DNA from: Oscillatoriales cyanobacterium
GTDB taxonomy: Bacteria > Cyanobacteriota > Cyanobacteriia > Cyanobacteriales > Laspinemataceae
NCBI GenBank assembly: GCA_011390955.1
Contig: JAABRM010000014.1
Span: 92,681 to 156,680, forward strand
Direction: 5' to 3'
DNA length: 64,000 nucleotides
The position numbers and the translations under genes were made by a program. Below the pieces are notes generated by a model. That model did not search any database. It was not told the DNA's origin and was given only the letters and a program-made list of their open reading frames with translations. This document shows, in pieces, positions 23,530 to 33,200 of this stretch (within the stretch, counting starts at the first letter, position 1; the number at the start of each line of letters is the position of its first letter).

Positions 23530-23748
23530 TTAATAATCTCTGGTTATTTCCTTCCCATAAGCGATACAAGCTAAAATATCCTCACGTTCCAAACCTGGAT
23601 ATTCCTGAAGTAATTCTTCAATGGTTGCACCCCCAGCTAACAGGTCAAGAATCAACGCCACCCCAATGCGATGTCCGCGAATACAAGGTTTGCCGAAACA
23701 GATATTGGGATTAATTGAAATTCGGGATAGCAAATTATCTCTAAGCAT
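23530..23748 (-). CDS. DUF433 protein (antitoxin-like)
   Basis: The 72-residue protein shows the DUF433 pattern SRISINPNICFGKPCIRGHRI, LDLLAGGATIEELLQEYPGLEREDILACI and AYGKEI. DUF433 is a small helix-turn-helix fold normally found in front of a DUF5615 PIN-like toxin. No toxin follows; the next gene is csc3, 76 bases away on the same strand. It may therefore be a surviving antitoxin used as a promoter-proximal regulator of the operon, or simply a passenger. The start ATG at 23748 is unambiguous. Confidence 0.85.
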   Translation of the reverse strand: MLRDNLLSRISINPNICFGKPCIRGHRIGVALILDLLAGGATIEELLQEYPGLEREDILACIAYGKEITRDY

Positions 23749-23811
23749 TGGTTTTCCTCCAATTTTTTCTTACTTCTGAGGATGGAAGCAGGAGATACTA
23801 CTCCCATCTTT

Positions 23812-24012
23812 CTATTCTTCTGAGCGATCGCTTAATCGGTACTCGTATCGCTGTCCTTCGATTCGACGCTTTTCAAAGTTGTAGCCTTGTTTTTTCAAAA
23901 CATGGATGGTTGCAGAAAAGCGATGGCTGATTTTTTCCACCAATTCGTCATAGGAGTGCCACTCTCGATCGGACATCAGGACTAGGAGACGATGTGGAAG
24001 GCTTTCTTTCAT
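23812..24012 (-). CDS. Small winged-helix protein at the head of the type I-D operon
   Basis: This 66-residue protein reads as a single winged helix: LPHRLLVLMSDREWHSYDELVEKISHRF (helices 1-2), SATIHVLKKQGYNFEKRR (recognition helix and wing) and IEGQRYEYRL (wing strands). It is the first gene behind the predicted -10/-35 at 24057-24085, and the DUF433 gene and cas10d follow on the same strand with gaps of 63 and 76 bases. A DNA-binding or autoregulatory role is an inference. I do not recognise a named family. Confidence 0.7.
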   Translation of the reverse strand: MKESLPHRLLVLMSDREWHSYDELVEKISHRFSATIHVLKKQGYNFEKRRIEGQRYEYRLSDRSEE

Positions 24013-24045
24013 GGCAAATCACGGCTGATTGACCGCTAGGCACTA

Positions 24046-24085
24046 TTTATATTTACAATATAAACAAGTGAGCCAATTATGTCAA
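24046..24085. promoter_or_regulatory. Divergent control region of the type I-D operon and the WYL gene
   Basis: On the minus strand TTGACA (24085-24080) is followed after exactly 17 bases by TATATT (24062-24057). An inverted repeat TTTATATT-TAC-AATATAAA (24046-24064) covers that -10 and extends downstream of it, exactly where a repressor would block transcription. The 99 bases between the two divergent start codons hold both promoters; TATAAA at 24095-24100 is very close to the WYL ATG, so its promoter is unclear. Confidence 0.6.
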
Positions 24086-24111
24086 TAGTGAAAGTATAAA
24101 AATTTTTAGCC

Positions 24112-24981
24112 ATGCCCAGAAAAAAAGAAGCCCTAACCCTGTCGGTTCCCCCTGGAACCAAAGAAAAACTAGAGTCGATCGCCTCTAAACTCAAGATATT
24201 GTGGGGAAAAAAGCCCAGTGCCTCTGGGCTAATCGTCGCGATCGCCGAGCAAACCGTGCAAGTAGGACAACCTTTTGCCCTCAGTTCAGTGCAAGTACAA
24301 TCTTTGAATCAAGCCATCAAAGCCCTAATCGATGCGGGTCACTTGGGAGACGCCCAAATCCTGACGACCCTGGCGATCGAACAGGGAAACCTCAGCCCCC
24401 AAGAACGTCAAACCCTGATGCAGCAAGTCAGCCAGCCTAATCAAGCTTGGCGTGTCACCGTCGATGAGTATTGCCAAAATCAACAACCCTTTCATCTTCT
24501 TTATCGCAATGCCCAAGACCAAGACCTCGCTTATACCGTGCGTTACGCCGAAATCAACTTTTATGAGAAGCGGTTTTACTTGCAAATTTGGTGTGATGAA
24601 ACCGAAGACATCAAAGACAGCAAAAACATCTCCTATGCCGAACTCAGACATAATCGCTGTCTGCGGTTCGATCGCATTCAAAGCATCCTACCCGCCACCG
24701 GCCATTGGCGCAGCGAAGGCTTAGATCACCTAAAAGTGTATTTACACTTTTATGGGGGTATGGTCAAAGCTTATGAACCCAGAGTGGGGCAAGACATCAG
24801 CGACGAAACCACCGGCAACGTTCGCCAAGTGGTTCGCCGAGTCAATAACCCCTTCTGGCTAGTGCGAGAAGTCCTGCGTTATGGCCAAGATTGCATAGTC
24901 ATATCTCCCGATAACGTCCGTGAAGCGGTCAAACGAGAGATTCTGGCCACTTGCCACAAATACGATATTAAGCTCATGTAG
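24112..24981 (+). CDS. WYL-domain transcriptional regulator linked to type I-D CRISPR
   Basis: The 289-residue protein has an N-terminal DNA-binding part with a ribbon-helix-helix-like look (ALTLSVPPGTKEKLESIASK then SGLIVAIAEQTV), a helical linker and a C-terminal WYL domain (residues about 130-285), with PFHLLYRNAQDQDLAYTVRYAEINFYEKRFYLQIWCDE. WYL proteins sense ligands such as nucleotides and act as repressors or activators. In Synechocystis a WYL protein (Sll7009) is known to lower expression of a type I-D array, and this gene is divergent from a I-D operon, which supports a similar job. The start has no strong ribosome binding site. Confidence 0.88.
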   Translation: MPRKKEALTLSVPPGTKEKLESIASKLKILWGKKPSASGLIVAIAEQTVQVGQPFALSSVQVQSLNQAIKALIDAGHLGDAQILTTLAIEQGNLSPQERQTLMQQVSQPNQAWRVTVDEYCQNQQPFHLLYRNAQDQDLAYTVRYAEINFYEKRFYLQIWCDETEDIKDSKNISYAELRHNRCLRFDRIQSILPATGHWRSEGLDHLKVYLHFYGGMVKAYEPRVGQDISDETTGNVRQVVRRVNNPFWLVREVLRYGQDCIVISPDNVREAVKREILATCHKYDIKLM

Positions 24982-25000
24982 GGGCAAAGCATGGGGACTG

Positions 25001-25035
25001 AAAAACCGGGTTTCTTCGGCGAAACCCGGTTTTTT
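25001..25035. terminator. Bidirectional terminator built from the CCCGG palindrome
   Basis: AAAAACCGGGTTTC (25001-25014) and GAAACCCGGTTTTT (25021-25034) form a 14-bp stem with the loop TTCGGC, followed by Ts on the plus strand and by Ts on the minus strand through the A-run at the left. It lies between the ends of the WYL gene and the convergent gene at 25038. Confidence 0.8.
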
Positions 25036-25037
25036 GG

Positions 25038-26132
25038 TTAAGAATGATTTCGTTTATATTCAAACACCGCCAAAAATACCAAAATCAAAACATGATGAAA
25101 TTGGATATTAAATGCCATTTGAACCGATTTTAAAAATACGAGTACGGACTGATTATTACTCTCACGGATGGATTGAATATTCTGGGTTGATAAACTTCCC
25201 TCAGTTCTTGACACCGCTTGCCCGTTGTTGTTGGTGTTATTGTTGAAGTTTTGACTATGATTGGTGCTTGGGGTGGTACTGCTGGGGCTGGTGGTGGCAG
25301 GATTTCCGGTATTTATCCCCCCGGCTGAGTTAAAGTTTATCGAATTACTACCTAATGACGTATTTTGACTTGAGTTGTTGGTCAAATTTTGTTGCGTATT
25401 ACGGGTTAATCCTGTGCTGGTTTGCGTGGTTCCAGTGATATTCCCCCTCGCAATTATAGGCTGTGTCTGGAAAGGCGATCGAGAAACTATCGTATTAACT
25501 TGATTCCCCAAACCTTCAAATGATAGAGGAGTTGTCACCATAGAATTTGCCGCATTGCCATTTCCAGGTAATTCTCTCATAAAAACAGGATAAATTAGCG
25601 GGTTTGAATTGATGGCACTTAGTCGATCTACTTCATTTCGATCGGAATTTTTGTCGCCAGATAAAGTCCGATCTAATGTCTGAGATAAAGTCTGGTTAAA
25701 TTTCGGATAATCCGGCTCATTTTCGGCTGATTTAAAAGTAAAATTTTCTTCTAATTCCTCTAAATATGATACATATTCTATGACTTGAAATACGGATTTG
25801 AGGATAAAACCATCGGCTGGTTCTCTATTTGAAGTTTCACCTGTATATCCTTTGATATTTCTGATATCGCCGCTAAAATTTTGCGGATTTTCATTGTTAA
25901 TATGTTGCTGATGATTGTTTTTCTGGTCTGCTTCCTCTGGAACATTTTCTGGTAAATTTAACAAATCAGCATCAAGCTGGCCTATATTATCAGAATTGGT
26001 TAAATATAACCTAGCAGCTATGGCCGGGTTATTTTCACTAAAAACAAACCCGCTAATACCGCTAACGGTGACAACTAAAAAAAGCGATCGCTGAAATAAG
26101 TTGTTAATTAAATGCTGCTGATTAATATTCAT
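25038..26132 (-). CDS. Secreted low-complexity protein of unknown function
   Basis: The 364-residue protein has an N-terminal hydrophobic segment (SLFLVVTVSGISGFVF) ending near AIAARL, which looks like a signal peptide, a long polar middle rich in Asn, Thr, Ser and Gln (for example TGNPATTSPSSTTPSTNHSQ), and a C-terminal hydrophobic stretch (HHVLILVFLAVFEY) followed by the basic tail KRNHS. Signal plus C-terminal anchor plus basic tail resembles cell-envelope sorting signals, but no LPXTG or PEP motif is seen. No family is recognised and no neighbour is functionally related. Confidence 0.65.
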   Translation of the reverse strand: MNINQQHLINNLFQRSLFLVVTVSGISGFVFSENNPAIAARLYLTNSDNIGQLDADLLNLPENVPEEADQKNNHQQHINNENPQNFSGDIRNIKGYTGETSNREPADGFILKSVFQVIEYVSYLEELEENFTFKSAENEPDYPKFNQTLSQTLDRTLSGDKNSDRNEVDRLSAINSNPLIYPVFMRELPGNGNAANSMVTTPLSFEGLGNQVNTIVSRSPFQTQPIIARGNITGTTQTSTGLTRNTQQNLTNNSSQNTSLGSNSINFNSAGGINTGNPATTSPSSTTPSTNHSQNFNNNTNNNGQAVSRTEGSLSTQNIQSIRESNNQSVLVFLKSVQMAFNIQFHHVLILVFLAVFEYKRNHS

Positions 26133-26360
26133 ATTTCATTAATGAGATGGTATTGGTGCTTGATTTACTCAACTCACTTAGTATTATGGACAGTTGGCGA
26201 ATGAGAAACCCCGTACCACTGACATCTTTACCAAAACTTTATATTTAATTCATATTTAATATGATTAGCAAAACTAATCATATATGCCGATAAATTGGCA
26301 GCATTTGCCAGTTAAAGGCGTAACAATTAATATTTCTGAAGATAAGCATCAAATAAATCA

Positions 26361-26640
26361 ATGAATTCGGCGATATTTTTAAGTATAATTACCCAATTAT
26401 CCTCGATTTATTTAATCTACTTAATAGCGATCGCCATAAGTTCATGGCAAATCATCGGTAAACATAAGCAAAACTTATATAAAGTTCAACAGGTCAGCCG
26501 GGAGAAACTTTACAGAAACTTTAAATATCACCTAGAGAGCTTAAGTAGATTTACGGAAGAGAAGGCGTGGGGAATAATTATCAATTATCAATTATCAATT
26601 ATCAATTATCAATTATCAATTATCAATTATCAATTATTCC
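26361..26640 (+). pseudogene. Possible small membrane protein fused into a simple repeat
   Basis: From ATG 26361 the first 70 codons encode one hydrophobic segment (IYLIYLIAIAISSW) and a basic helix (KYHLESLSRFTEEKAWG). Then the frame enters a 10-bp repeat, ATTATCAATT, six or so copies at 26573-26635, encoding INYQLSI units. The front part could be a true small membrane protein cut by the repeat. The same repeat recurs at 40355-40398. Low certainty. Confidence 0.3.
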
Positions 26641-26724
26641 CTACACCCAGGGACAACTCAGTCAGTTTTCGGGTAAGTCTGATACAATTTACCTTATCTA
26701 AAGCGGGAAAGATGAAACCACTAA

Positions 26725-27081
26725 ATGAAAGCTTATTCTAGTGACTTGCGCCAAAAAATTATTCAGGCTTACGAAAATAAAGAAGGCTCTTATCGTCAAT
26801 TAGCCAAGCGTTTTAGTGTCAGTCTTGGCTTTGTGCAAAATTTGCTCAAACGATATCGGGAAAGCGGACAGGTTGACCCACTACCCCACGGTGGAGGTTC
26901 TGCCCCGAAGTTAACCGCAGAGCAAATGGAAACTGCGGCTGAATTGCTGAGAGAATATCAGGATGCTACTTTGCTGGAATTGTGCGATCGCCTCGATGAA
27001 ATGACCCAAGTTCGCCTCAGTCAAGCCACCATGAGCCGAATTCGCAATCGATTCAAGCTAGATAAAACAAGAAATAATTAA
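26725..27081 (+). mobile_element. IS630-type transposase remnant (N-terminal part)
   Basis: The 118-residue frame is the helix-turn-helix front part of an IS630 transposase: MKAYSSDLRQKIIQAYENKEGS, RQLAKRFSVSLGFVQNLLKRY, and a second HTH near ELLREYQDATLLELCDRLDE. The catalytic DDE part should follow either in frame or by a frameshift, but downstream sequence to 27330 is AT-rich and shows no trace of it. Terminal inverted repeats were not found. The element is a remnant and probably cannot move. Confidence 0.8.
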
Positions 27082-27481
27082 GGCTGATTGATTAGCTATT
27101 TATATGTTTAATAATATTAATTCTGCTAATTTGTAGCGAATATTAATTTAGTAAATTTTTATAAAAATTAGCTAAAAAATACTTGAATTAAAGTGATGAT
27201 TGTGCTATATTATATTTGCTGAAATATGGGCATTAATGATAATTTCAAAAATAAAAAAAATCCAAAGCATATTTAACCATGACAAATGCGATTAAAGCGG
27301 TTTTCACCTTGGTCAATCACAAATATCCGTAAGGGCGAAGCATTCCGGGACAAAATTGTTTATTTGGTTCCAGAGATTGTATGCGGTCATGCTTCGCCCC
27401 TAGTCAGCATATGTGATATATTCAGCAGAAAAACGCTGTAAATTAATAAAATATATGCAATATAAGGAAGACAATAAATAT
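27082..27481. other. AT-rich intergenic region with a MITE-like repeat
   Basis: No gene is seen. A repeat at 27330-27402 has ends TAAGGGCGAAGCATTCCGG and GCGGTCATGCTTCGCCCCTA, relatives of which lie at 35965-36036 and 37734-37807. Next to it stands a fragment ending AAACGCTGTAAATTA (27431-27445), as in the element at 10258. Confidence 0.65.
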
Positions 27482-29269
27482 ATGCAACTCTTGAGTAATT
27501 ATTGGCGACGGGGTTTTACCATCCTCCTAACTTTTGTATGTGCGATTTTATGCGCGATCGCGCTTTCTGGGTGTAATCCCGCTCAGTTCAAAAGTCAAGC
27601 CGCAACTGAGAATCAATTAGTCTTGAGCGTACTCAGCGATCCGAAAACTTTTAACCCAGTTCTCAGTACAGAATCTCCCAATATTTTTGGGCTAACTTTT
27701 GAGGGCTTAACCACGCAAAATGGGATCACCGCGATGGTAGAACCAGCCCTAGCAGAATCTTGGAAAATTTCTGACGACAAACTACGGTTTATATTTACAT
27801 TGCGCCCGGATTTAAAGTGGTCTGATGGGCAACCTTTGACCGCTGATGATGTTGTATTTAGTTACAATGAATTGTACTATAACGAGAAAATTCCTACCAG
27901 TGCTAGAGATACTTTACGCATTGGCAAAAGTGGCGCTTTAGCCCAAGTGAGAAAACTAGACGATCGCCGAGTAGAATTTACGCTGCCAGAACCATTTGCG
28001 CCTTTTTTACGCACCACTAGCCAGGAAATTTTACCCGCCCATATTCTGCGTCCTACCCTCAAGGAAGAATCTGATGGAAATCTGCGGTTTCTCTCCACTT
28101 GGAATACCAATACACCCCCGGAAAAAATTATCGGCAATGGCCCATACCAATTAGTTAGTTATACCACCAGCGAGCGCTTAGTTTTTCAAAAAAATCCCTA
28201 CTACTGGCGCAAAGATGCTCAAGGAAATTCTCAGCCTTACATTGACAAAGTAATTTGGGAAATCGTCGAATCTCAAGATACCTCATTGCTGAGATTTCGC
28301 TCTGGTAATTTAGATTCTATTTCGGTTTCTCCAGACAATTTTGAGTTACTCAAACAAGAAGAAAAACGGAGTAATTTTACCATTTATAATGGTGGTCAAG
28401 CACCGGGAACCACCTTTATGGCTTTTAATCTGAATCAAGGTCGGAATGCGGATACTCAAAAACCTGTAGTAGATCCGATTAAGTTGCGGTGGTTTAGTAA
28501 TGTGGCTTTTCGACAAGCCGTTGCCTATAGTCTAGACCGGCAGCGAATGATTAATAATACTTTTCGCGGGCTAGGAGCACCTCAAAATTCTCATCTTTCC
28601 ATCCAAAGCCCTTATTATCTTTCCCCAGAAAAAGGCTTACCCGTCTATGATTACAACCCCGAAAAAGCTAAAGAGTTATTATTAAGTGCGGGGTTTAAAT
28701 ATAACCAGAGAAATGAACTCCTAGACCAGGACGGCAACCGAGTTCGCTTTACTTTGATTACCAACGCGGGGAATAAAATTAGAGAGGCAATGGGCGCACA
28801 AATTAAACAAGATTTGAGTGAAATCGGCATTACCGTTGATTTTCAACCCATTTCTTTTAATGCTATGGTTGCCAAACTGACGGATTCTTTGGATTGGGAA
28901 TGTCATTTGATTGGATTTACCGGCGGAGTCGAACCCAATAATGGGGCAAATCTTTGGACTCCCGATGGTCGATTGCACGTTTTTAATCAATCGCGCCAAC
29001 CGGGGCAAACTCCTTTGGTGGGCAGAAAAATCGCTGATTGGGAGCAAAGACTCGGCGATTTGTATGTCCAAGGAGCCCAAGAATTAGATGAGGAAAAGCG
29101 CAAAGCTATCTATGGTTCAGCCCAGAAATTAGTGCAAGAATATTTGCCGGTGATTCATTTGGTGAATCCTTTGAGTCTGTCGGCAGTGCGCGATCGCATT
29201 CAAGAAGTGCAATATTCGGCCCTCGGTGGTGCATTCTGGAATATCTATGAACTAAAAATTAGCGAATAA
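27482..29269 (+). CDS. Peptide-type ABC transporter substrate-binding lipoprotein (family 5)
   Basis: The open frame begins at 27413, but the ATG at 27482 (MQLLSNYWRRGFTILLTF) is followed by a lipoprotein signal ending LSGC, so it is the better start; AAGGAAG lies about 12 bases before it. The mature protein has the family-5 solute-binding signature: DPKTFNPVLSTESPNIFGL, ESWKISDDKLRFIFTLRPDLKWSDG, FRQAVAYSLDRQRMI and YNPEKAKELLLSAGF. It would bind oligopeptides or a similar ligand at the membrane. No permease or ATPase genes are adjacent, so it is an orphan here; larB follows by 29 bases. Confidence 0.92.
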   Translation: MQLLSNYWRRGFTILLTFVCAILCAIALSGCNPAQFKSQAATENQLVLSVLSDPKTFNPVLSTESPNIFGLTFEGLTTQNGITAMVEPALAESWKISDDKLRFIFTLRPDLKWSDGQPLTADDVVFSYNELYYNEKIPTSARDTLRIGKSGALAQVRKLDDRRVEFTLPEPFAPFLRTTSQEILPAHILRPTLKEESDGNLRFLSTWNTNTPPEKIIGNGPYQLVSYTTSERLVFQKNPYYWRKDAQGNSQPYIDKVIWEIVESQDTSLLRFRSGNLDSISVSPDNFELLKQEEKRSNFTIYNGGQAPGTTFMAFNLNQGRNADTQKPVVDPIKLRWFSNVAFRQAVAYSLDRQRMINNTFRGLGAPQNSHLSIQSPYYLSPEKGLPVYDYNPEKAKELLLSAGFKYNQRNELLDQDGNRVRFTLITNAGNKIREAMGAQIKQDLSEIGITVDFQPISFNAMVAKLTDSLDWECHLIGFTGGVEPNNGANLWTPDGRLHVFNQSRQPGQTPLVGRKIADWEQRLGDLYVQGAQELDEEKRKAIYGSAQKLVQEYLPVIHLVNPLSLSAVRDRIQEVQYSALGGAFWNIYELKISE

Positions 29270-29298
29270 TTTCCACAAATTTCAACAAACATCTAGCC

Positions 29299-30081
29299 GT
29301 GAACTCACAAGCCTTACAAACCTTACTCGAAGCCGTCGCCGACGGCACCCTCAAGCCCGATGCCGCCTTGGAAACTCTCAAAAATTTGGCCTTTGAACCT
29401 GTCACCAACGACGGAGAAACGGAATTTGCTCGCATCGATCATCACCGCAGCCTCCGCACGGGATTTCCCGAAGTTATCTGGGGGCCGGGGAAAACTCCAG
29501 AGCAAATTGGGCAAATTATGCAGGTGATGCGCGATCGCGAACGGGTGGTCATGGCAACTCGCATCGACCCAGAGGTTTATTTGCAGTTAGATGAACTATT
29601 GCCCGGTTTGGTCTATTACCGCAGTGCGCGGATTTGTGCCACCGCTATTCCCCCCATAGAACCGGAATATCCGGGCACCATTGGGGTAGTTTGTGCCGGA
29701 ACTGCCGACTTGCCCGTAGCGGAAGAAGCGGCAGTCACCGCCGAACTTTGCGGCTTTCGCGTCCAGCGTCTTTGGGATGTGGGAGTGGCGGGAATTCACC
29801 GTTTATTGGCTAACCGGCATATCCTGGTGGAGTCCGATGTGTTGATTGTGGTCGCGGGGATGGAAGGGGCTTTACCCAGTGTGGTCGCGGGTTTGGTGGA
29901 AGCCCCCGCGATCGCTGTTCCCACCAGTATCGGTTATGGGGCTAGTTTTCATGGGTTGGCCGCTTTGTTGGGGATGCTTAACTCTTGTGCTGCGGGTCTG
30001 GGGGTGGTGAATATTGACAATGGCTTTGGGGCGGCGATGTTAGCGGCCAAGATTCTGCGTACCAGAAACTCGGTTGCTTGA
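29299..30081 (+). CDS. larB: LarB, nickel-pincer cofactor biosynthesis protein
   Basis: LarB carboxylates and hydrolyses nicotinate adenine dinucleotide to give pyridinium-3,5-biscarboxylate mononucleotide, the first step to the nickel-pincer cofactor of lactate racemase and related enzymes. The C-terminal PurE-like domain is clear: TIGVVCAGTADLPVAEEA, CGFRVQRLWDVGVAGIHR, ESDVLIVVAGMEGALPSVVAG and PTSIGYGASFHGLAALLGML. The N-terminal part carries RTGFPEVIWGPGKTPEQI. The start is GTG at 29299. larC and larE are not in the window. The NAD cluster near 41 kb makes its substrate in principle, but it is 10 kb away. Confidence 0.92.
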   Translation: MNSQALQTLLEAVADGTLKPDAALETLKNLAFEPVTNDGETEFARIDHHRSLRTGFPEVIWGPGKTPEQIGQIMQVMRDRERVVMATRIDPEVYLQLDELLPGLVYYRSARICATAIPPIEPEYPGTIGVVCAGTADLPVAEEAAVTAELCGFRVQRLWDVGVAGIHRLLANRHILVESDVLIVVAGMEGALPSVVAGLVEAPAIAVPTSIGYGASFHGLAALLGMLNSCAAGLGVVNIDNGFGAAMLAAKILRTRNSVA

Positions 30082-30188
30082 GTGGGGAAACCCGGTTTCT
30101 GGCGTCAACCCTTGCCGAAGACTTAAACTAAAATAGAAACCTGGTTTCTGGGTTAAAACTTGATTTAATCCCTATATGGTGGATATAT

Positions 30189-30250
30189 GGTGGGCTTCGG
30201 CCCACCCTAAACCCTAAACCCTAAACCCTACACCCCACACCCTAAACCCC
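30189..30250. repeat. TTCG hairpin and telomere-like CCCTAAA repeats
   Basis: GGTGGGC-TTCG-GCCCACC (30189-30206) is a compact hairpin between convergent larB and the kinase fusion, plausible as a terminator. It runs into three to four copies of CCCTAAA (30203-30229) and degenerate CACCCTAAAC units up to the stop region of the kinase gene. The heptamer equals the plant telomere repeat, which is coincidence in a bacterium; related GTAGGGT arrays occur at 39739-39791. Confidence 0.75.
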
Positions 30251-33200
30251 AAGACAGCGATCGCGATAACAGAGGGCGGCCCGATCGCCGGGATGATAGT
30301 TGACGCACTCTTGAAATAAACGGGCAGCTTCGGGAATATTGCCCATGTAATATAACATAATCGCCTTTTCAAACTGCTCTTTCGTCGCGTTTTTTGCTTC
30401 GCGCAAATCTGGGGGGTCGGCAGAAAAAACTTCAAATAAACCAACCGCTTCCGTTTTTCCTTTTGCTTTTACTTTGTCAACAAATCTTAAATCATATTCC
30501 AGGGGATTCTTTAAACCTTGCCAAGTTTGAGCGGTGATTAAAAGGGAAGCCCCATAGCTTTTGGTTAACCCTTCTACCCGCGATCCCAGATTCACAGCAT
30601 CGCCGATCGCCGTCCCGTCCATGCGACCCATTCCCCCGACAATACCTAACATTAACATTCCCGTATGCAAACCGATGCCAATCCGCACAGGTGGGAGATT
30701 TCTTTCTTGTCGAGATAAATTGTATTTTTTCAACTGTTCTAGCATAGCCAAAGAACCTTGCACTGCATCATCGGCAGAATTAGGAAATAAGGCCATAATC
30801 GCATCCCCGATATATTTATCAATAAAGCCGCCATGTTTTTGAATTTCCGGTTCCATGAAACCGAGATATTCATTAATAAAGGCAAAGTTTTCTGCCGGGG
30901 TCATCTGTTCGGAGATGGTGGTAAAATCGCGAATATCGGAGAATAAAATAGTCATTTCCCGTTCCACTTGATCGCCGAGTTGAACATCCACCAGGCTTTT
31001 TTTCTCTAAAAAACTGAGAAACTGGTCGGGAACAAAACGCTTGCAAGCGTCATACAGTCGGGCATTTTCTAAAGAGATTGCCGCTTGACCGGCAAGAGTT
31101 CGCAACAAGGCTAAACGTTCTTCCGTAAACGCTGCGGTGGTGAGGTTATTTTCCAAATAGATAATCCCTTGAAGTACACCTCGATTAATTAACGGCGTAC
31201 AGGCGATCGATTGACATTGATATTGTTGAATATAGGGATCGTCGGTAAAGTTGCCTTCAGCGGTGGCATTGTTCAACACCAAGGTTTCGCGAGTGCGGGC
31301 AACATAATTAACAATTTTGGCGGACAGTCTGGTAAACTGATTCAGAGCAAGAGACTGCAAGACCGAAACGTTATCCGATTCCGGTTCCTTGGTGGCTTCG
31401 ACCCATAAATCTTGGCCACGAGGTAAAATCAAAATTCCTCGCTCTGCTCCGGCATTTTCCACAATAATATGCATTAAAGTTGCCAGCAATTTCTCTAACA
31501 CAATCTCGCTGGAAATGGCATTAGTAGATTTAATCGTGGTGGCCAAATCTAACATTGTAGTATTAGTCGAGTTGCTGGTCATCCGTGTATTCAGCGTTCT
31601 TGAATTCGCTGTTTTAGCCGTTGAGGCTGAACACAATTGAGGATAGTTTTCTTCTAGTTGCTTAACTTTTGCTGTGGCCCCCCACCGACCATAGCAGTAG
31701 TGGGCATCCATCATATAGACGCGGGCAATTTTATCTTTCCCCCAAGCTAAGTAAAATTTGGCCGCGAGTTCATTAGCCAAGGCTTCTTCCTGGATATATT
31801 CATTGGCTTTGGCTCCCGCGATCGCGCGATCGTATAATTCCATTGCTTCGACTTTTTCGCCTAAAACTCGACATTTTTCTGCGGCCACCAAATCCACTTT
31901 ATGCTGGTGATTCATGGGCGCATAATCAGCCCAATCTTGTTGCAATTGACTTTGATTTTCCTCCACCCGTTGCAGCACTTCCGATAGTTCTTCTGATGCG
32001 GAACTGACTGCCGCCAAAGCGGTCAAAGAATCATATAAATATAACGCCGGGATGCCAACAGTGCTCACCACCGCATTTAAATATTTTTTTATTTCAAAAA
32101 TATAGCTTTGCGCGGATGAAATTTCTTCAAATAGATAGCAAAGCATCAGCTTTTGTAAGCAGAAAAAATATAAACCAAAAAAGTCATTTGCTTCCCGAAG
32201 ATGAGACAGTAATTCGGTTTCCTGTAAAGCCGATCCAGATAAAATATACGGATATTCTGCTTGCCCCAGCAAATTTAACATCGACTGCCAATGGATGCGG
32301 CACCAATTAGCGGCGATCGCTTGATTTAATTGGGCCAAGGCGTTGCAGTAAGCCCGCACTTGTGGCTCCAAACTTGTCAGAGTTTGACCAGACCAAAAAG
32401 AATTCAGACAAAAATTGTGAGCGCTATATCCCGCAGCTTCTAACTGACCGACTTCCAGGGATCTCACATAGCTTTCTTGAAGAATTGGCAGGGTTTCTTT
32501 AGTGTGGAATTTGCGGTGTACGGTGAATACACCGGCAATGTTTAATACCTCTGGTTTGGTGGACTTGGCATCTAGTTTATCCACGAGTTTAAGTGCCAAA
32601 TGAGCAAATTTTACGCCAGTATCTACCTGTTTCCAGAAATTATGAACAATTATACTATAGCAGACATAACCAAAAGCTGATTCGGGAATATTGCCATATT
32701 GAATCGAAAGCTTAACCGATAAAGAAGTTAGTAAGGGATACAAGAGAAAATTAGAAAAATAAGCCGCCGGAATCACGCTATTGGCAATTTGGAGCGTCGC
32801 AATTTTTTCCCGATCGGTCATTATGGGTAAGTTAAGCAAATCTTCAATATCCCGATCGCCAATTAATTTAGTAATTTCTGCGGTGACAACTTCCGTGTCT
32901 TTTAGGGTCAGCGGTTCGGGAAAATTAACTCCTAATTTTCTTAATAACTCTTGGGCAATGTCCGTCGCTTCTTTCAGTTTAGTTTGGGCAATCTTGGCTT
33001 TAATTTGAATTTTGTAAACATGAACTTGGTCTAGCAGTGATTGACTGTGGTGAATTACTAGATCGATGAATTTTTCCATAGCATCCAAGTCACCACAGAG
33101 CCAAGATATGTCTGTCAAATTATTATGAAAACCCAGAGTCATGTCATAGTGTCTTTGCCAAGCATTTTCCCCTAGCAAAGATAACCCAATTTCGGCATAT

